The notes below the pieces were generated by a model that was not told the origin of the DNA, did not search any database, and worked only from the letters and a program-made list of their open reading frames with translations. Made by a program: the position numbers and the translations under genes. A stretch of 64,000 nt of DNA from Pseudomonadota bacterium (GTDB taxonomy: Bacteria; Desulfobacterota; Syntrophorhabdia; Syntrophorhabdales; Syntrophorhabdaceae). Positions 44,981 to 53,627 of this stretch are shown here, in pieces. Within the stretch, counting starts at the first letter, position 1; every line of letters starts with the position of its first letter. Location of the stretch: the NCBI GenBank assembly GCA_026388275.1, contig JAPLKB010000011.1, positions 1 to 64,000 of the forward strand, written 5' to 3'.

Positions 44981-45358
44981 ATGAAGGTTGTAGAGCTTAT
45001 GAACAATAATGTGGTTACCTGCCGTCCTTCAGAATCGCTTACCGTTATTGTGAACAAATTTGAGCTTTTTAATATTGCAGGAATGCCTGTTGTAGAAAAA
45101 GGAAAATTGGCCGGCATGATCTGCCAAAGCGATATTTTGAAGAACTTGAGAGAAGAGGGCGTAAGCCTTAAAGACCTCACAGTTAAAGATGTTATGGTAG
45201 AGGAGGTTATCACGGTTTCTCCAACCGAGTCGGTTGTAGAGGTTGCAAAAATAATGATTGATAAACAAATAAACAGGATACCCGTTGTAGAGAATAACGT
45301 TGTTATTGGCATTGTAACAAGAACCGATATTGTACGGGCTGTGGCAGAGTGCGGATAA
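44981..45358 (+). CDS. Two-CBS-domain protein
   Basis: A 125-residue protein made of two CBS repeats (about 3-58 and 64-122), each with the GMPVV/RIPVV strand and an ending like QSDIL or RTDIV. Paired CBS domains bind adenosine nucleotides and regulate partner enzymes. Located 11 bp after the DUF294 gene with an AGGAGG Shine-Dalgarno, it probably supplies in trans the CBS module often fused to DUF294 proteins. Confidence 0.92.
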   Translation: MKVVELMNNNVVTCRPSESLTVIVNKFELFNIAGMPVVEKGKLAGMICQSDILKNLREEGVSLKDLTVKDVMVEEVITVSPTESVVEVAKIMIDKQINRIPVVENNVVIGIVTRTDIVRAVAECG

Positions 45359-45444
45359 AAACAATTTTGAGTTATGAATTATGAATTTTGAGTTAAACTT
45401 GAACCGTAAACAATAAGCACCATATAAAGAAGTGAGGGGTATTT

Positions 45445-45741
45445 ATGAAAATTACAAAAGAAGATGTCAAGTATATAGCCCATCTGGCAAGACTTGAAAT
45501 TGACCTTGGAGAAATTGATGCTTATACGCTGCAATTAGACAATATACTCCAGTATATGGATAAGCTCAATTCTCTCAATACGGAAGGCATTGAACCGACA
45601 AGTCATGCCATGCCGGTCATGTGCGTGCTCAGAGAAGACAGGGCAGGAAGTTCTTTCAGTGCTGACGAGTCAACCCTAAATGCACCTGAAAAGAAAGGCG
45701 GTTTTTTCAAGGTCCCGCCGATTATTGAAGTGGAAGAATAA
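45445..45741 (+). CDS. gatC: Asp/Glu-tRNA amidotransferase subunit C
   Basis: GatC, 98 residues, stabilises the GatA-GatB complex that converts Glu-tRNA-Gln and Asp-tRNA-Asn to amidated forms. The family blocks are [12 protein letters not shown], the central helix with [11 protein letters not shown] and [13 protein letters not shown] precedes the ATG. The gap before it (45361-45410) holds tgaattatgaa-type low-complexity DNA. gatA follows 19 bp later. Confidence 0.95.
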   Translation: MKITKEDVKYIAHLARLEIDLGEIDAYTLQLDNILQYMDKLNSLNTEGIEPTSHAMPVMCVLREDRAGSSFSADESTLNAPEKKGGFFKVPPIIEVEE

Positions 45742-45760
45742 AAAGCGAGGAGAGATTGCC

Positions 45761-47224
45761 GTGGAATATTTACTTGATTTGGACATTAAAACATTAAGGG
45801 AAATGCTCAGAAAAAAAGAAATTTCTTCTGTTGAACTTACCGGTTTCTATCTGGACAGGATTAAAAGATATGATGGGGAACTGCTCTCCTATATTAAAGT
45901 TACAGAAGATACGGCCATGGATATGGCAAGGCAGGCCGATGCAAAGATAGCAAAGGGTGAGGAGGGAAGGCTTCTTGGCATCCCGCTGGGTATGAAAGAT
46001 ATTCTGTGTACGCAGGGTATGGAAACTACCTGCGCATCTCAGATATTAAAAGGTTTTGTACCTCCCTATGATGCAACCGTTATAAAGAAATTGAAAGAAG
46101 AAGGGTTTGTTCTTCTTGGAAAATTGAATATGGATGAGTTTGCAATGGGTTCATCTACAGAGAACTCATCTGTTCAAATCACAAAAAATCCTTGGGACCT
46201 TACGCGTATTCCCGGTGGATCAAGCGGGGGTTCGACCTCTGCAACTGCTGCAGGGCTTTGTGCAGCTTCCCTTGGAACAGATACAGGCGGCTCTATAAGA
46301 CAGCCTGCAGGGCTATGTGGTGTTGTCGGTTTAAAACCCACGTATGGAAGAGTATCCAGATATGGACTTATTGCTTTTGCCTCTTCTCTTGACCAGATAG
46401 GGCCTGTTACACGAAGTGTGACAGACTGTGCTGAAATAATGAATATTATTGCAGGATATGATCCAATGGATTCTACCTCTATTCCCGAACCTGTGCCGGA
46501 CTATACGGAACATCTGGGCAAGGACGTTAAAGGCATGAGGATAGGCATACCGAAAGAATATTTCATGGAAGGTATAGAACAGGATGTAAGGTCTGCCGTT
46601 GAAAATGCTGTCTCCTTTTTTGTAAGGAATGGTGCCTCTGTGGTGGATATAACGCTTCCCCATACCGAATATGCCGTTGCCGTATATTATATTGTTTGTA
46701 CCGCTGAGGCTTCTTCAAACCTTGCACGGTATGACGGGGTTAAATACGGATTAAGGGTTGACGGTAAGGACATTATTGATATGTATAAAAAAACAAGACT
46801 CAAAGGATTCGGCAAAGAAGTTGTAAGGAGAATTATTCTTGGCACATATGTACTGTCTTCGGGGTATTACGATGCATACTACCGTAAGGCAGGGCAGGTA
46901 AGGACACTTATCAGAAAGGATTTTGATGAGGCATTTAATGTCTGTGATATTATTGTGACCCCTGTTTCACCGACTACAGCCTTTAAAATAGGCGAAAAGA
47001 TGGAAGATCCTTTGACGATGTATTTTTCCGATATATTTACCATTCCCGTAAATCTTGCAGGCTTGCCGGCCATGTCGGTGCCCTGCGGTTTTGATAATGC
47101 CGGTCTGCCAATAGGGCTGCATATTATCGGAAAGCCCCTTGGTGAAGCCGGAATAATGCAGGCGGCCTATGCACTTGAAGCAGAACTGAAGCCAAAGAAG
47201 ATACCGGACAGTTTCAGAAAATGA
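45761..47224 (+). CDS. gatA: Asp/Glu-tRNA amidotransferase subunit A
   Basis: GatA, 487 residues, is the amidase subunit that liberates ammonia from glutamine for tRNA transamidation. The Ser-cisSer-Lys triad sits in LGMKDI (Lys), GGSSGGS (cis-Ser) and [11 protein letters not shown] (nucleophile). The start is GTG at 45761, with GAGGAGAG about 8 nt upstream; an upstream in-frame ATG inside gatC would add an untypical basic tail. gatB is not in this window. Confidence 0.97.
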   Translation: MEYLLDLDIKTLREMLRKKEISSVELTGFYLDRIKRYDGELLSYIKVTEDTAMDMARQADAKIAKGEEGRLLGIPLGMKDILCTQGMETTCASQILKGFVPPYDATVIKKLKEEGFVLLGKLNMDEFAMGSSTENSSVQITKNPWDLTRIPGGSSGGSTSATAAGLCAASLGTDTGGSIRQPAGLCGVVGLKPTYGRVSRYGLIAFASSLDQIGPVTRSVTDCAEIMNIIAGYDPMDSTSIPEPVPDYTEHLGKDVKGMRIGIPKEYFMEGIEQDVRSAVENAVSFFVRNGASVVDITLPHTEYAVAVYYIVCTAEASSNLARYDGVKYGLRVDGKDIIDMYKKTRLKGFGKEVVRRIILGTYVLSSGYYDAYYRKAGQVRTLIRKDFDEAFNVCDIIVTPVSPTTAFKIGEKMEDPLTMYFSDIFTIPVNLAGLPAMSVPCGFDNAGLPIGLHIIGKPLGEAGIMQAAYALEAELKPKKIPDSFRK

Positions 47225-47250
47225 CAGCATAGGGATTATTCTTATCTAAA

Positions 47251-47880
47251 ATGACTGAACTTAATGTAAAAAGATTCCTAACTGCCATGAAAAACATGGG
47301 AATTGATTCCTATGTTTCCGGCAGGGAGAATATGCTCACGCTCCCTCTTCTCCATAAAACAGTAAAAGGGTGCAGAAAATGTTCCCTTGCTGATACCCGA
47401 CAGAAAGTGGTATTCGGAGAAGGTAACAGTAAATCAAGGATTGTATTCATCGGAGAAGCTCCGGGTGAAGAAGAAGATATCAAGGGAAGGCCCTTTGTAG
47501 GAAGAGCAGGAAAACTTCTTGACAAGATGATCGAAGGGATCGGATTAAGGCGCGAAGAGGTATACATTTGTAATGTTCTGAAATGCAGGCCGCCAAACAA
47601 CAGAGACCCCAAACCGGATGAGGCTGAAGTCTGCAAACATTACCTTATATCCCAGCTTGAGATTATAAGCCCTAAAATTATATGTACGCTTGGTAAACAT
47701 GCCTATAATACATTGCTTGGTGTCGATGAAAGCATAATCAGGATAAGAGGAACACTTACCAGATACAAGGGGATAAAACTGCTTCCCACCTACCACCCCT
47801 CCTTTCTGCTTCGTAACGCAGGCAGGATGCAGGAAGCTATCGGAGATATGGAGACGCTGAAGCATCTCCTCAGGGAGTAA
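47251..47880 (+). CDS. Family 4 uracil-DNA glycosylase (Fe-S)
   Basis: A 209-residue family 4 UDG that removes uracil from DNA. Motif 1 is GEAPGEEED and the HPS-type motif is TYHPSFLLR. Four cysteines for a 4Fe-4S cluster are visible: CRKC near residue 40, one in CNVLKC and one in IICTLG. The short leader (about 1-35) is absent from minimal members. Part of its 3' coding sequence is duplicated at 49754-49787, 1.9 kb downstream. Confidence 0.92.
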   Translation: MTELNVKRFLTAMKNMGIDSYVSGRENMLTLPLLHKTVKGCRKCSLADTRQKVVFGEGNSKSRIVFIGEAPGEEEDIKGRPFVGRAGKLLDKMIEGIGLRREEVYICNVLKCRPPNNRDPKPDEAEVCKHYLISQLEIISPKIICTLGKHAYNTLLGVDESIIRIRGTLTRYKGIKLLPTYHPSFLLRNAGRMQEAIGDMETLKHLLRE

Positions 47881-47914
47881 TTCCATGCAGCCCTTTTCCC
47901 ATTAGAAGTCATTT

Positions 47915-48034
47915 CAATTCTAAATCAAGGATGAAATCAAGGCGGCAAGGAAGAGGCGACGTAGGCGTACGGTAATAGTACGTCGTAGGAGCAGATGACG
48001 AAGCCAACGATGATAGCGCCTTGATGTAGAATTG
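47915..48034. repeat. 120-bp palindromic (MITE/REP-like) element
   Basis: Outer 16-bp arms (caattctaaatcaagg at 47915-47930 and its complement with one mismatch at 48019-48034) flank inner inverted segments, including cgacgta...gtac facing gtacgtcg. No coding is visible. The form is that of a small non-autonomous palindromic element. It lies just after the UDG gene. Confidence 0.7.
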
Positions 48035-48097
48035 GAATAAGAAGGTTGGAAGTTGGGAACTGAGAACCGCATAAAACTCCAAAGCGTGGAGACATTC

Positions 48098-48718
48098 TCA
48101 GGCAGCCTTTAAATACGCCAGGGGAGTTCTGTCTTGATTGACTGACGTAAGGACTGCCACTAACCGTAGGCAATTCTCTATGGAATGATCCATTCTCGCG
48201 GCCGGAAATATTCCGAATGATATAATCCATGGTGATCTGACAAAGACCGCGTTGCTGCGGTTAAAACCACCCTTGCGAGCACGAGAGTTTGGAGCCGCTA
48301 CTGTTTTGTATAATGGAATGTTCACTGTAAGAGCTCCCGATGTAATCCATGATGATTTCACAAAGATCCTTGGAGCCTTAGCTGTTTTGTATAATGGCAT
48401 ATTCACCTTAAGAGCTCCCGTTTTAATCCACGGTGATCTCACAAAGACCTTTGGAGCCGCTACCTGTCTGTAACCAAGCATGTTCACTGTAAGAACTCCT
48501 GATGTAATCCATGGCGATCTCACAAAGACCTCGTTGCTGCCGTCTGATCTTTTTGTCTTTTCCGGCAATGCGACCTCCGTATGTATCGCTTTTTGGCCCA
48601 GTCTGCTATAAAAGTCAGCCAAATAGTCGATGTTTTGGATGTGTGCCATATGACCGTTTCCATTGCCTCCGATCTTTATCTCTGTGGTTTCGTTTAATGC
48701 TCTGATTTGTGTTCTCAT
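48098..48718 (-). CDS. Unknown protein with tandem 27-residue repeats
   Basis: A 206-residue protein I do not recognise. Residues 1-60 form a unique leader-like part without a signal peptide. From about 64 come three contiguous 27-residue repeats, then a 12-residue insert and a truncated fourth. Each opens (V/I)FV(R/K)S(P/S)WI, passes through (T/K)-(S/T)-G-x-L-x-V-N and ends x-A-P. Differences between copies are often third-base (tcg/tca, cca/ccg, aac/aat), suggesting selection on protein. The ATG has a strong AAGGAGG, 6 nt away. It is divergent from a LysR regulator at 48841. A multi-core peptide precursor or a repeat scaffold are both possible; no modifying enzyme is adjacent. Confidence 0.7.
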   Translation of the reverse strand: MRTQIRALNETTEIKIGGNGNGHMAHIQNIDYLADFYSRLGQKAIHTEVALPEKTKRSDGSNEVFVRSPWITSGVLTVNMLGYRQVAAPKVFVRSPWIKTGALKVNMPLYKTAKAPRIFVKSSWITSGALTVNIPLYKTVAAPNSRARKGGFNRSNAVFVRSPWIISFGIFPAARMDHSIENCLRLVAVLTSVNQDRTPLAYLKAA

Positions 48719-48792
48719 GATATCCTCCTTCTTTGTTCTATCTTTCTATTATGAAGTATAGAAGATAAAACTTGACCGTGCAAGGCAATTAG

Positions 48793-48810
48793 TGTTAAAA
48801 GCTATTAACA
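48793..48810. promoter_or_regulatory. Candidate LysR operator
   Basis: TGTTAA-N6-TTAACA is a perfect 6-bp dyad in the 122-bp gap between the repeat-protein gene and the lysR gene. Its AT-rich T...A layout is typical of LysR-type sites. A second imperfect dyad (atctttctat / atagaagat) lies near 48745-48772. Confidence 0.45.
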
Positions 48811-48840
48811 TAATATTAATACCTAACCTGGAGGTCAGTT

Positions 48841-49737
48841 ATGATTGTGAACATGAATCAGCTTCGTTCCTTCTATACGGCAGCTAAACTAAACAGCATT
48901 ACGAAAGCTGCTCAGGCCCTTATGGTGACGCCACCGGCGATTACCATGCATATCAAAAGGTTCGAAGAGAACATCGGGGTTCGGCTGATTGTCCGGGATG
49001 GGAACTCCATTCGGCTGACCGGCACCGGAGAGGGCGTGATGGAAAGAGCAGATCTGATTTTTCAAGAGATCCATGAAATGGAGGGCTATCTGGAGGACGT
49101 GTCCTCCGGCAGGTCAGGAGATCTGCACGTGGGATGCCCTGAAGCCCCCTTGAGAAATCTCATGCCCCTTATTGAGACTTTTAAGAAAACCTATCCAGGC
49201 GTAAGGATAATCCTTGACCAGGGTTCTAATGCGGAGATGATTAAAAGCATAATTGATCACCGGAACGAACTTGCAGTTATCCGGTACAGCCCCAACAACA
49301 GCAGGCTTAAGACCAAGGTCTTGTGGCAGCATGATATTGTCCTCATTGCCTCACCGAAGAGCGTCCATTGGCCGGGTTCTGAAATCTCTGTCATGCAATT
49401 ATCGCAGATTCCGTTGGTTATCAAACGTGAAGGATCTGCAGCAAGAGAGGTGGTTCTTGAGTATCTCCGGAAATTCAAAGTGACTCCGTTGATTGCGGCG
49501 GAATCGGCAAGTACTGCCCTTCTCAAGGAATTAGTACAACAGGACAACGGTATAGGGTTCATACAACGAGGCGCTGTAGAGGAGGAACTGGAAAACGGAA
49601 CTCTGAGATTGATCCGGATTATTGAAGGATTTCCCGTCATCGAAGATGGGATTGCCTATGCAAACCGCAGGGAACTTTCACCCGCGGCTTGGGCCTTTCT
49701 CAGGCTCATTGATACATCATGGCCATTTAAGTCATAG
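48841..49737 (+). CDS. LysR-family transcriptional regulator
   Basis: A 298-residue LysR-type regulator. The N-terminal winged helix contains NQLRSFYTAAKLNSITKAAQ, then VTPPAITMHIKRFE, followed by the linker helix and a periplasmic-binding-like effector domain (about 95-290). GGAGG is just before the ATG; an internal ATG at 48853 is the other candidate. It is divergent from the repeat-protein gene, its likely target by the usual LysR rule, and sits between that gene and a duplicated UDG fragment. Confidence 0.92.
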   Translation: MIVNMNQLRSFYTAAKLNSITKAAQALMVTPPAITMHIKRFEENIGVRLIVRDGNSIRLTGTGEGVMERADLIFQEIHEMEGYLEDVSSGRSGDLHVGCPEAPLRNLMPLIETFKKTYPGVRIILDQGSNAEMIKSIIDHRNELAVIRYSPNNSRLKTKVLWQHDIVLIASPKSVHWPGSEISVMQLSQIPLVIKREGSAAREVVLEYLRKFKVTPLIAAESASTALLKELVQQDNGIGFIQRGAVEEELENGTLRLIRIIEGFPVIEDGIAYANRRELSPAAWAFLRLIDTSWPFKS

Positions 49738-49753
49738 TTGAATTTACCCCATT

Positions 49754-49787
49754 TACCATCCCTCCTTTCTGGCAGGATGCAGGAAGC
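49754..49787 (+). repeat. Duplicated fragment of the UDG 3' coding end
   Basis: This matches 47791-47837 inside the UDG gene apart from a 13-base deletion and one or two substitutions: tacca-ccctcctttctg, then gcaggatgcaggaagc. It follows the LysR stop by 16 bp, so the palindromic element, repeat-protein gene and lysR lie between the two copies. Confidence 0.75.
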
Positions 49788-49934
49788 AAAAGGAATGCGG
49801 ATTACGGAAAGAAATGTAACTAACTGTATTGCCTTGTTCTCTGCCTCTACTTAGATATTCAGGTCTTCGAACATAATCTATACAGATGACATCACATTTT
49901 AATATTCCATAGTATGAGTATAAAGTCTCGAATT

Positions 49935-50897
49935 TCACTCTTTAATGATTTCTATCTCGTTTGATAAAGTTATAGTTGGCATTTGTTCAAATGGTCTTCT
50001 GCAGAAACCAAATCGAATCCTGTATCGACCCGATTCCAATCCTGCGGGTAGCGTTGCATATATTGATCGCGACGCATTCCTATCGTTGATTAGAATGCAC
50101 TCTTCTTCGTCCTGGGCTTGAATTATTAGCGCTGTCGCATCATTTTTTCCTTCAATATCCTTGAATAATGTAGCTATCTTGTGGATTCCGAATTGAAAAT
50201 CACTTAATGATGTGAGGAAGAAACGAATCTTTTCCCCTGGTCTGTAACGATCATATTCAGTTGACAGATAGACCTTGCGGTTGAATTCACTTTCCCTGGT
50301 GCCGATCTTTGATGTTGCTGCCTCCCAAAAGCGAGGCTTCCCGGAATCGATGTGGATGCTTTTGCCTCCATAATGGCCAACTCCGCAGCAATTCTCTTTG
50401 CGAACAGCCTCCCACAGGACCTTGCCGTTAATCCCCTCTATGTAAAAATCTATTGCCATACCGTCCATATGTGTACTTGTACTGGCCACGTTACCACCGG
50501 ATTTCTTCAGCTTTTGGTTATAAGCAGGGCTTCTATAGCCTGAAATGAGATGGATCATTTTACCGGGGGCAATCATGTCAGAAAAATAGTCTAATAAAAA
50601 AATAAGCCTTAGAGAGATATGCTCTCCTTTCAGATTATCAGGAAAATTGAATACCGTATCGATTTCATTAAGAGCTTTTTCGTTCAATGTTCCACCGGGA
50701 TCAAAGAGATTTACCTTTGCTTCTCGTCCATTATGTTCGTTCCGTATGTTTATCTCGCCGTCACCCAATCGAAAAAAACGGACAGGATCCGAGGATGACA
50801 TGCTCAGACAAGGAAAAAATATTATTAGTGAAATAGCGATTAACAAAGATCGGTATATAAGCAGAAAGCGCGAGTCCGGTATTTTGGAAGGATTCAT
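49935..50897 (-). CDS. DUF882/M15-type murein peptidase with C-terminal beta domain
   Basis: A 320-residue exported protein. A signal segment (about 10-32) is followed by a DUF882 (YcbK-like) peptidase domain of the M15 fold: SGYRSPAYN, the metal-binding H and D in THMDGMAIDFY, and GHYGGKSIHID (third ligand). It likely hydrolyses murein peptides in the periplasm. Residues about 210-320 form an extra all-beta-looking region ending in a strand-rich tail, absent from short YcbK proteins. It has no close operon partner on this strand. Confidence 0.85.
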   Translation of the reverse strand: MNPSKIPDSRFLLIYRSLLIAISLIIFFPCLSMSSSDPVRFFRLGDGEINIRNEHNGREAKVNLFDPGGTLNEKALNEIDTVFNFPDNLKGEHISLRLIFLLDYFSDMIAPGKMIHLISGYRSPAYNQKLKKSGGNVASTSTHMDGMAIDFYIEGINGKVLWEAVRKENCCGVGHYGGKSIHIDSGKPRFWEAATSKIGTRESEFNRKVYLSTEYDRYRPGEKIRFFLTSLSDFQFGIHKIATLFKDIEGKNDATALIIQAQDEEECILINDRNASRSIYATLPAGLESGRYRIRFGFCRRPFEQMPTITLSNEIEIIKE

Positions 50898-51214
50898 AAA
50901 GTATTATAATAAGCCACTAAAGGATATGCAACCCAAATAAATGGTGCGAGGCGTTCGCTTGCAAGTCCGGTAATGGGCCTCCCAGGCGCACCGAATCGGG
51001 TGGCTGCGGCGGGTCGGGTTCTGCCATTGTTGCGGAATGATGAGATTGAATTGGGTAAAAACTGGATAAGGAAAAATATGATGTAACTAACTAAACCACC
51101 ACTGGCTAAAGCTGGCGGTGGTTTAGCATCAACAGGCTTTTCTTGTGTACGCAAGAACCTGATGAACCACAAATACACTTAGTCTGACAATAATTATGAT
51201 GAAGGTTTATCTTT
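50898..51214. other. Gap with hairpin remnant
   Basis: About 317 bp without a supported gene. A 94-codon minus-strand frame across it shows no domain. At 51091-51126 a hairpin with perfect 10-bp arms (ctaaaccacc and ggtggtttag) looks like the kind found at ends of IS200/IS605 elements or as a terminator. A 12-bp word atgtaactaact at 51081 recurs at 49814, on the other side of the M15 gene. Confidence 0.45.
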
Positions 51215-52615
51215 TTATTTTTCAATTTCCTGATCATGCCGTACTTTCCCTCGCGATAGGGAGGCAAAGATGCCTGCTATACAGAGCACTCCAAAAAAAA
51301 TAAAAGCAGCACGGACACTTTTTAAAAAGTACGGATAATGGGCAGGAAGAATCTCGACTTTCCCGATATATAATAAAAAAATCAACATGACGATGCTCAT
51401 GCTGAACGTTTGTCCCAGAAGCCGCATTGTAGAAAGTACAGAAGATGCTATCCCGTAAAATCTGCGCTCCACAGAGCTCATGATCGCATTAACATTAGGA
51501 GATGAAAAAAAGGCAAAACCAAAACCCAATATTACCAGGCTCATAATGATAAACCACAGGGGTGTTGTATCGGTTATAAAAACAAACAGGAAAAGTCCAA
51601 GAGCCGATAGCGCCATGCCCACAGACGCAACAATCCTCGGCTCCACTTTGTCGGAAACCCTTCCGGCAAGGGGTGAAAAAGCTGCCATAACAATCGGTTG
51701 AGATACAAGCACAAAACCTGCAGCTTGCGGGCTGAGGCCCTTTATATATTGAAGATAAAGGCTTAAAAGAAAACCTACTGCAAAGGTGGCGCTGTAGTTT
51801 ATAAGGGCTGCTATGTTCGAAAGCGCAAAAGCTCTATTGGACTTGAAAAGGTCTATATCCAGAATAGGGGTTGTTATTTTTCCTTCCCTGTAGACAAAAA
51901 AAACTGCCCCGGCAAAGCCGGCAACAATAATTACAATGCCTGAAGCAGAGGTAAGGTGGGAAAAACCGTACATGATAGCAAAGATCATAGCGGAATATAT
52001 ACATGATCCGATAAAATCAAACTTCTCCCCCCTTGAATCTGCCCAGTCTCCTTTAAGCTTCCACAGAGTGGAGACAATGATCATTATTCCCAGCGGTACA
52101 TTCAGAAAAAATATACTCCTCCAGCCAAGATGCTGCGTCAGTATACCGCCGATAAAAGGACCGAAAGACAATCCCAGATAGACTGATGCCACATTGATCC
52201 CGAGAACCCTGCCGCGTTCCTCTAAGGGAAACACATGGCTGAGTATGGCCACTCCCGTACCGAAGAGCATTGCTGCGCCGATTCCCTGGACAACCCTGAA
52301 GATGATAAGCATGAGGGGCGTACCGGTAATGCCCATAAAAAACGAGCTAAGAGTAAAAATGCATGTACCTATTAAAAAAACCCTCTTCATCCCGTATATA
52401 TCCGCCAGTCTCCCGAAGGGCACAAGAAAGATTGCAGCAGCCACGATGTATGCCATTGCTACCCAACTTAAAGAAATTGCATTCATGGAAAATTCTTTGC
52501 CGATAGATGGCAGGGCTACATTTACTGTAGCAAGAGAAAGCGGTGTAAGAAAGGCTGACATTGCGGTGATTATCAGGGCAGTTGTTCTACCGGCGGTATT
52601 ATCGGGTTTATCCAT
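51215..52615 (-). CDS. MFS drug-efflux-type transporter (DHA2-like)
   Basis: A 466-residue major facilitator with about 14 hydrophobic segments, in the style of the DHA2 (EmrB/QacA) family. Motif A-like GRLADIYGMKRVF lies after helix 2 and motif C-like GLSFGPFIGG in helix 5. The start MDKPDN at 52615 is preferred because it overlaps the Nudix stop by 8 bp and begins at the first helix; a longer frame to 52738 adds 41 untypical residues. Third in a minus-strand operon after methyltransferase and Nudix genes. Substrate unknown. Confidence 0.88.
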   Translation of the reverse strand: MDKPDNTAGRTTALIITAMSAFLTPLSLATVNVALPSIGKEFSMNAISLSWVAMAYIVAAAIFLVPFGRLADIYGMKRVFLIGTCIFTLSSFFMGITGTPLMLIIFRVVQGIGAAMLFGTGVAILSHVFPLEERGRVLGINVASVYLGLSFGPFIGGILTQHLGWRSIFFLNVPLGIMIIVSTLWKLKGDWADSRGEKFDFIGSCIYSAMIFAIMYGFSHLTSASGIVIIVAGFAGAVFFVYREGKITTPILDIDLFKSNRAFALSNIAALINYSATFAVGFLLSLYLQYIKGLSPQAAGFVLVSQPIVMAAFSPLAGRVSDKVEPRIVASVGMALSALGLFLFVFITDTTPLWFIIMSLVILGFGFAFFSSPNVNAIMSSVERRFYGIASSVLSTMRLLGQTFSMSIVMLIFLLYIGKVEILPAHYPYFLKSVRAAFIFFGVLCIAGIFASLSRGKVRHDQEIEK

Positions 52616-53627
52616 CCTCCCGGTCCTTCCGGTTGTAGCCCATAACAGTATAAAATGCTGCTTTATCAAAAAAATAGACGAGTCGCTCGCCAAGCTCAAA
52701 CATACGGTAGATATCAACCATTTTATCCCATATCCCAAAAGAATAGGTGAACATCCATATGTGTTTCTTGAGCAGACTCAAAGAACTTATGAGGTCTTCA
52801 AGGGGGATGCCGTCTTTTTGTCTTTCAAACCCGAGATCCTGATAGAATGCCTTATATTCGCTTTCGCTTTTTGTCCCCTTTAACCATGCCTCGAATTGGC
52901 CAATTATGAACATGGCCCTTGAAAACAGCTCATTTTTATCAAAACCACGGTATGCCTTTGTAGACGGATTCGACGATATTTCGTCAAACCAGAGTTCGAT
53001 AATCTTTTTCGAATTGTTTTGAACAATATTCACAAGCTCATCGGACAGGAGGTTCCCGGGGTAGACGATTTTGTCATGTATCGTGCCCTCGATAAAAGTA
53101 TCGAAGGAGTCGCGCATGCTCCAGAGGTCTCTTTTGAGTTCAATAAACTTCTGGATCGCCTTTTCCTGAGAATCAAAGGCAAGCTTAGGGAGGTTCATGA
53201 TCGGGAAATACCGGCAATCCATCGCATCATCGCCTGCTGTCTCTTCCCCGCCTGTTTTGTCTACTTCAAATATCACTACAAGGACATCGCCGTAAAAGGA
53301 ATTATATTCTGACCCTACATGTACAAGCTGGACAATCTTTCCCTCTACACCGGCCTCCTCCTCGAGTTCCCTGAGCGCGGCGTCTTCTATGCTTTCACCG
53401 ATTTCAGCAAACCCTATGGGCAGGCACCACATGCCTTTGGATGGCTCCCTTTCCCTCTTTACAAGGAGTATTTCCCGGTTATGGTTCAGAAGAATAACGG
53501 CTGCAGCAGGCAAGGGGTTTTCATAAAATATCTCCCCGCATTTTCTGCATAACTGTCGTTCCTTCCCTTCAAGCACATCTTTGCCAAGAGGACTCGCACA
53601 TATGCTGCAAAACAGTTTAGCCTTCAT
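52608..53627 (-). CDS. Zinc-ribbon Nudix hydrolase fused to RsbRD-like helical domain
   Basis: A 339-residue two-part protein. A zinc ribbon (C-S-I-C and C-R-K-C, about 8-35) leads into a Nudix domain (about 38-165) with the complete box G-x5-E-x7-R-E-L-x-E-E-x-G in GFAEIGESIEDAALRELEEE. The C-terminal part (about 185-330) is an all-helical region with the spacing of RsbRD-type N-terminal sensor domains. Substrate is probably a nucleoside-diphosphate derivative such as NADH or ADP-ribose, but is unread. It overlaps the methyltransferase gene by 4 bp. Confidence 0.82.
   Translation of the reverse strand: MKAKLFCSICASPLGKDVLEGKERQLCRKCGEIFYENPLPAAAVILLNHNREILLVKREREPSKGMWCLPIGFAEIGESIEDAALRELEEEAGVEGKIVQLVHVGSEYNSFYGDVLVVIFEVDKTGGEETAGDDAMDCRYFPIMNLPKLAFDSQEKAIQKFIELKRDLWSMRDSFDTFIEGTIHDKIVYPGNLLSDELVNIVQNNSKKIIELWFDEISSNPSTKAYRGFDKNELFSRAMFIIGQFEAWLKGTKSESEYKAFYQDLGFERQKDGIPLEDLISSLSLLKKHIWMFTYSFGIWDKMVDIYRMFELGERLVYFFDKAAFYTVMGYNRKDREDG

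Noticed and set aside
47937-48230. 97-codon minus-strand frame next to the repeat gene
   Set aside because: It runs through the palindromic element and overlaps the repeat gene in another frame without a start signal.
48252-48473. Plus-strand 73-codon frame across the 27-residue repeats
   Set aside because: It is the antisense reading of the repeat gene; the minus-strand frame is longer, covers all copies and has a strong ribosome binding site.
50894-51178. 94-codon minus-strand frame before the M15 gene
   Set aside because: No homology-like features; it crosses a hairpin and overlaps the 5' end of the M15 gene.
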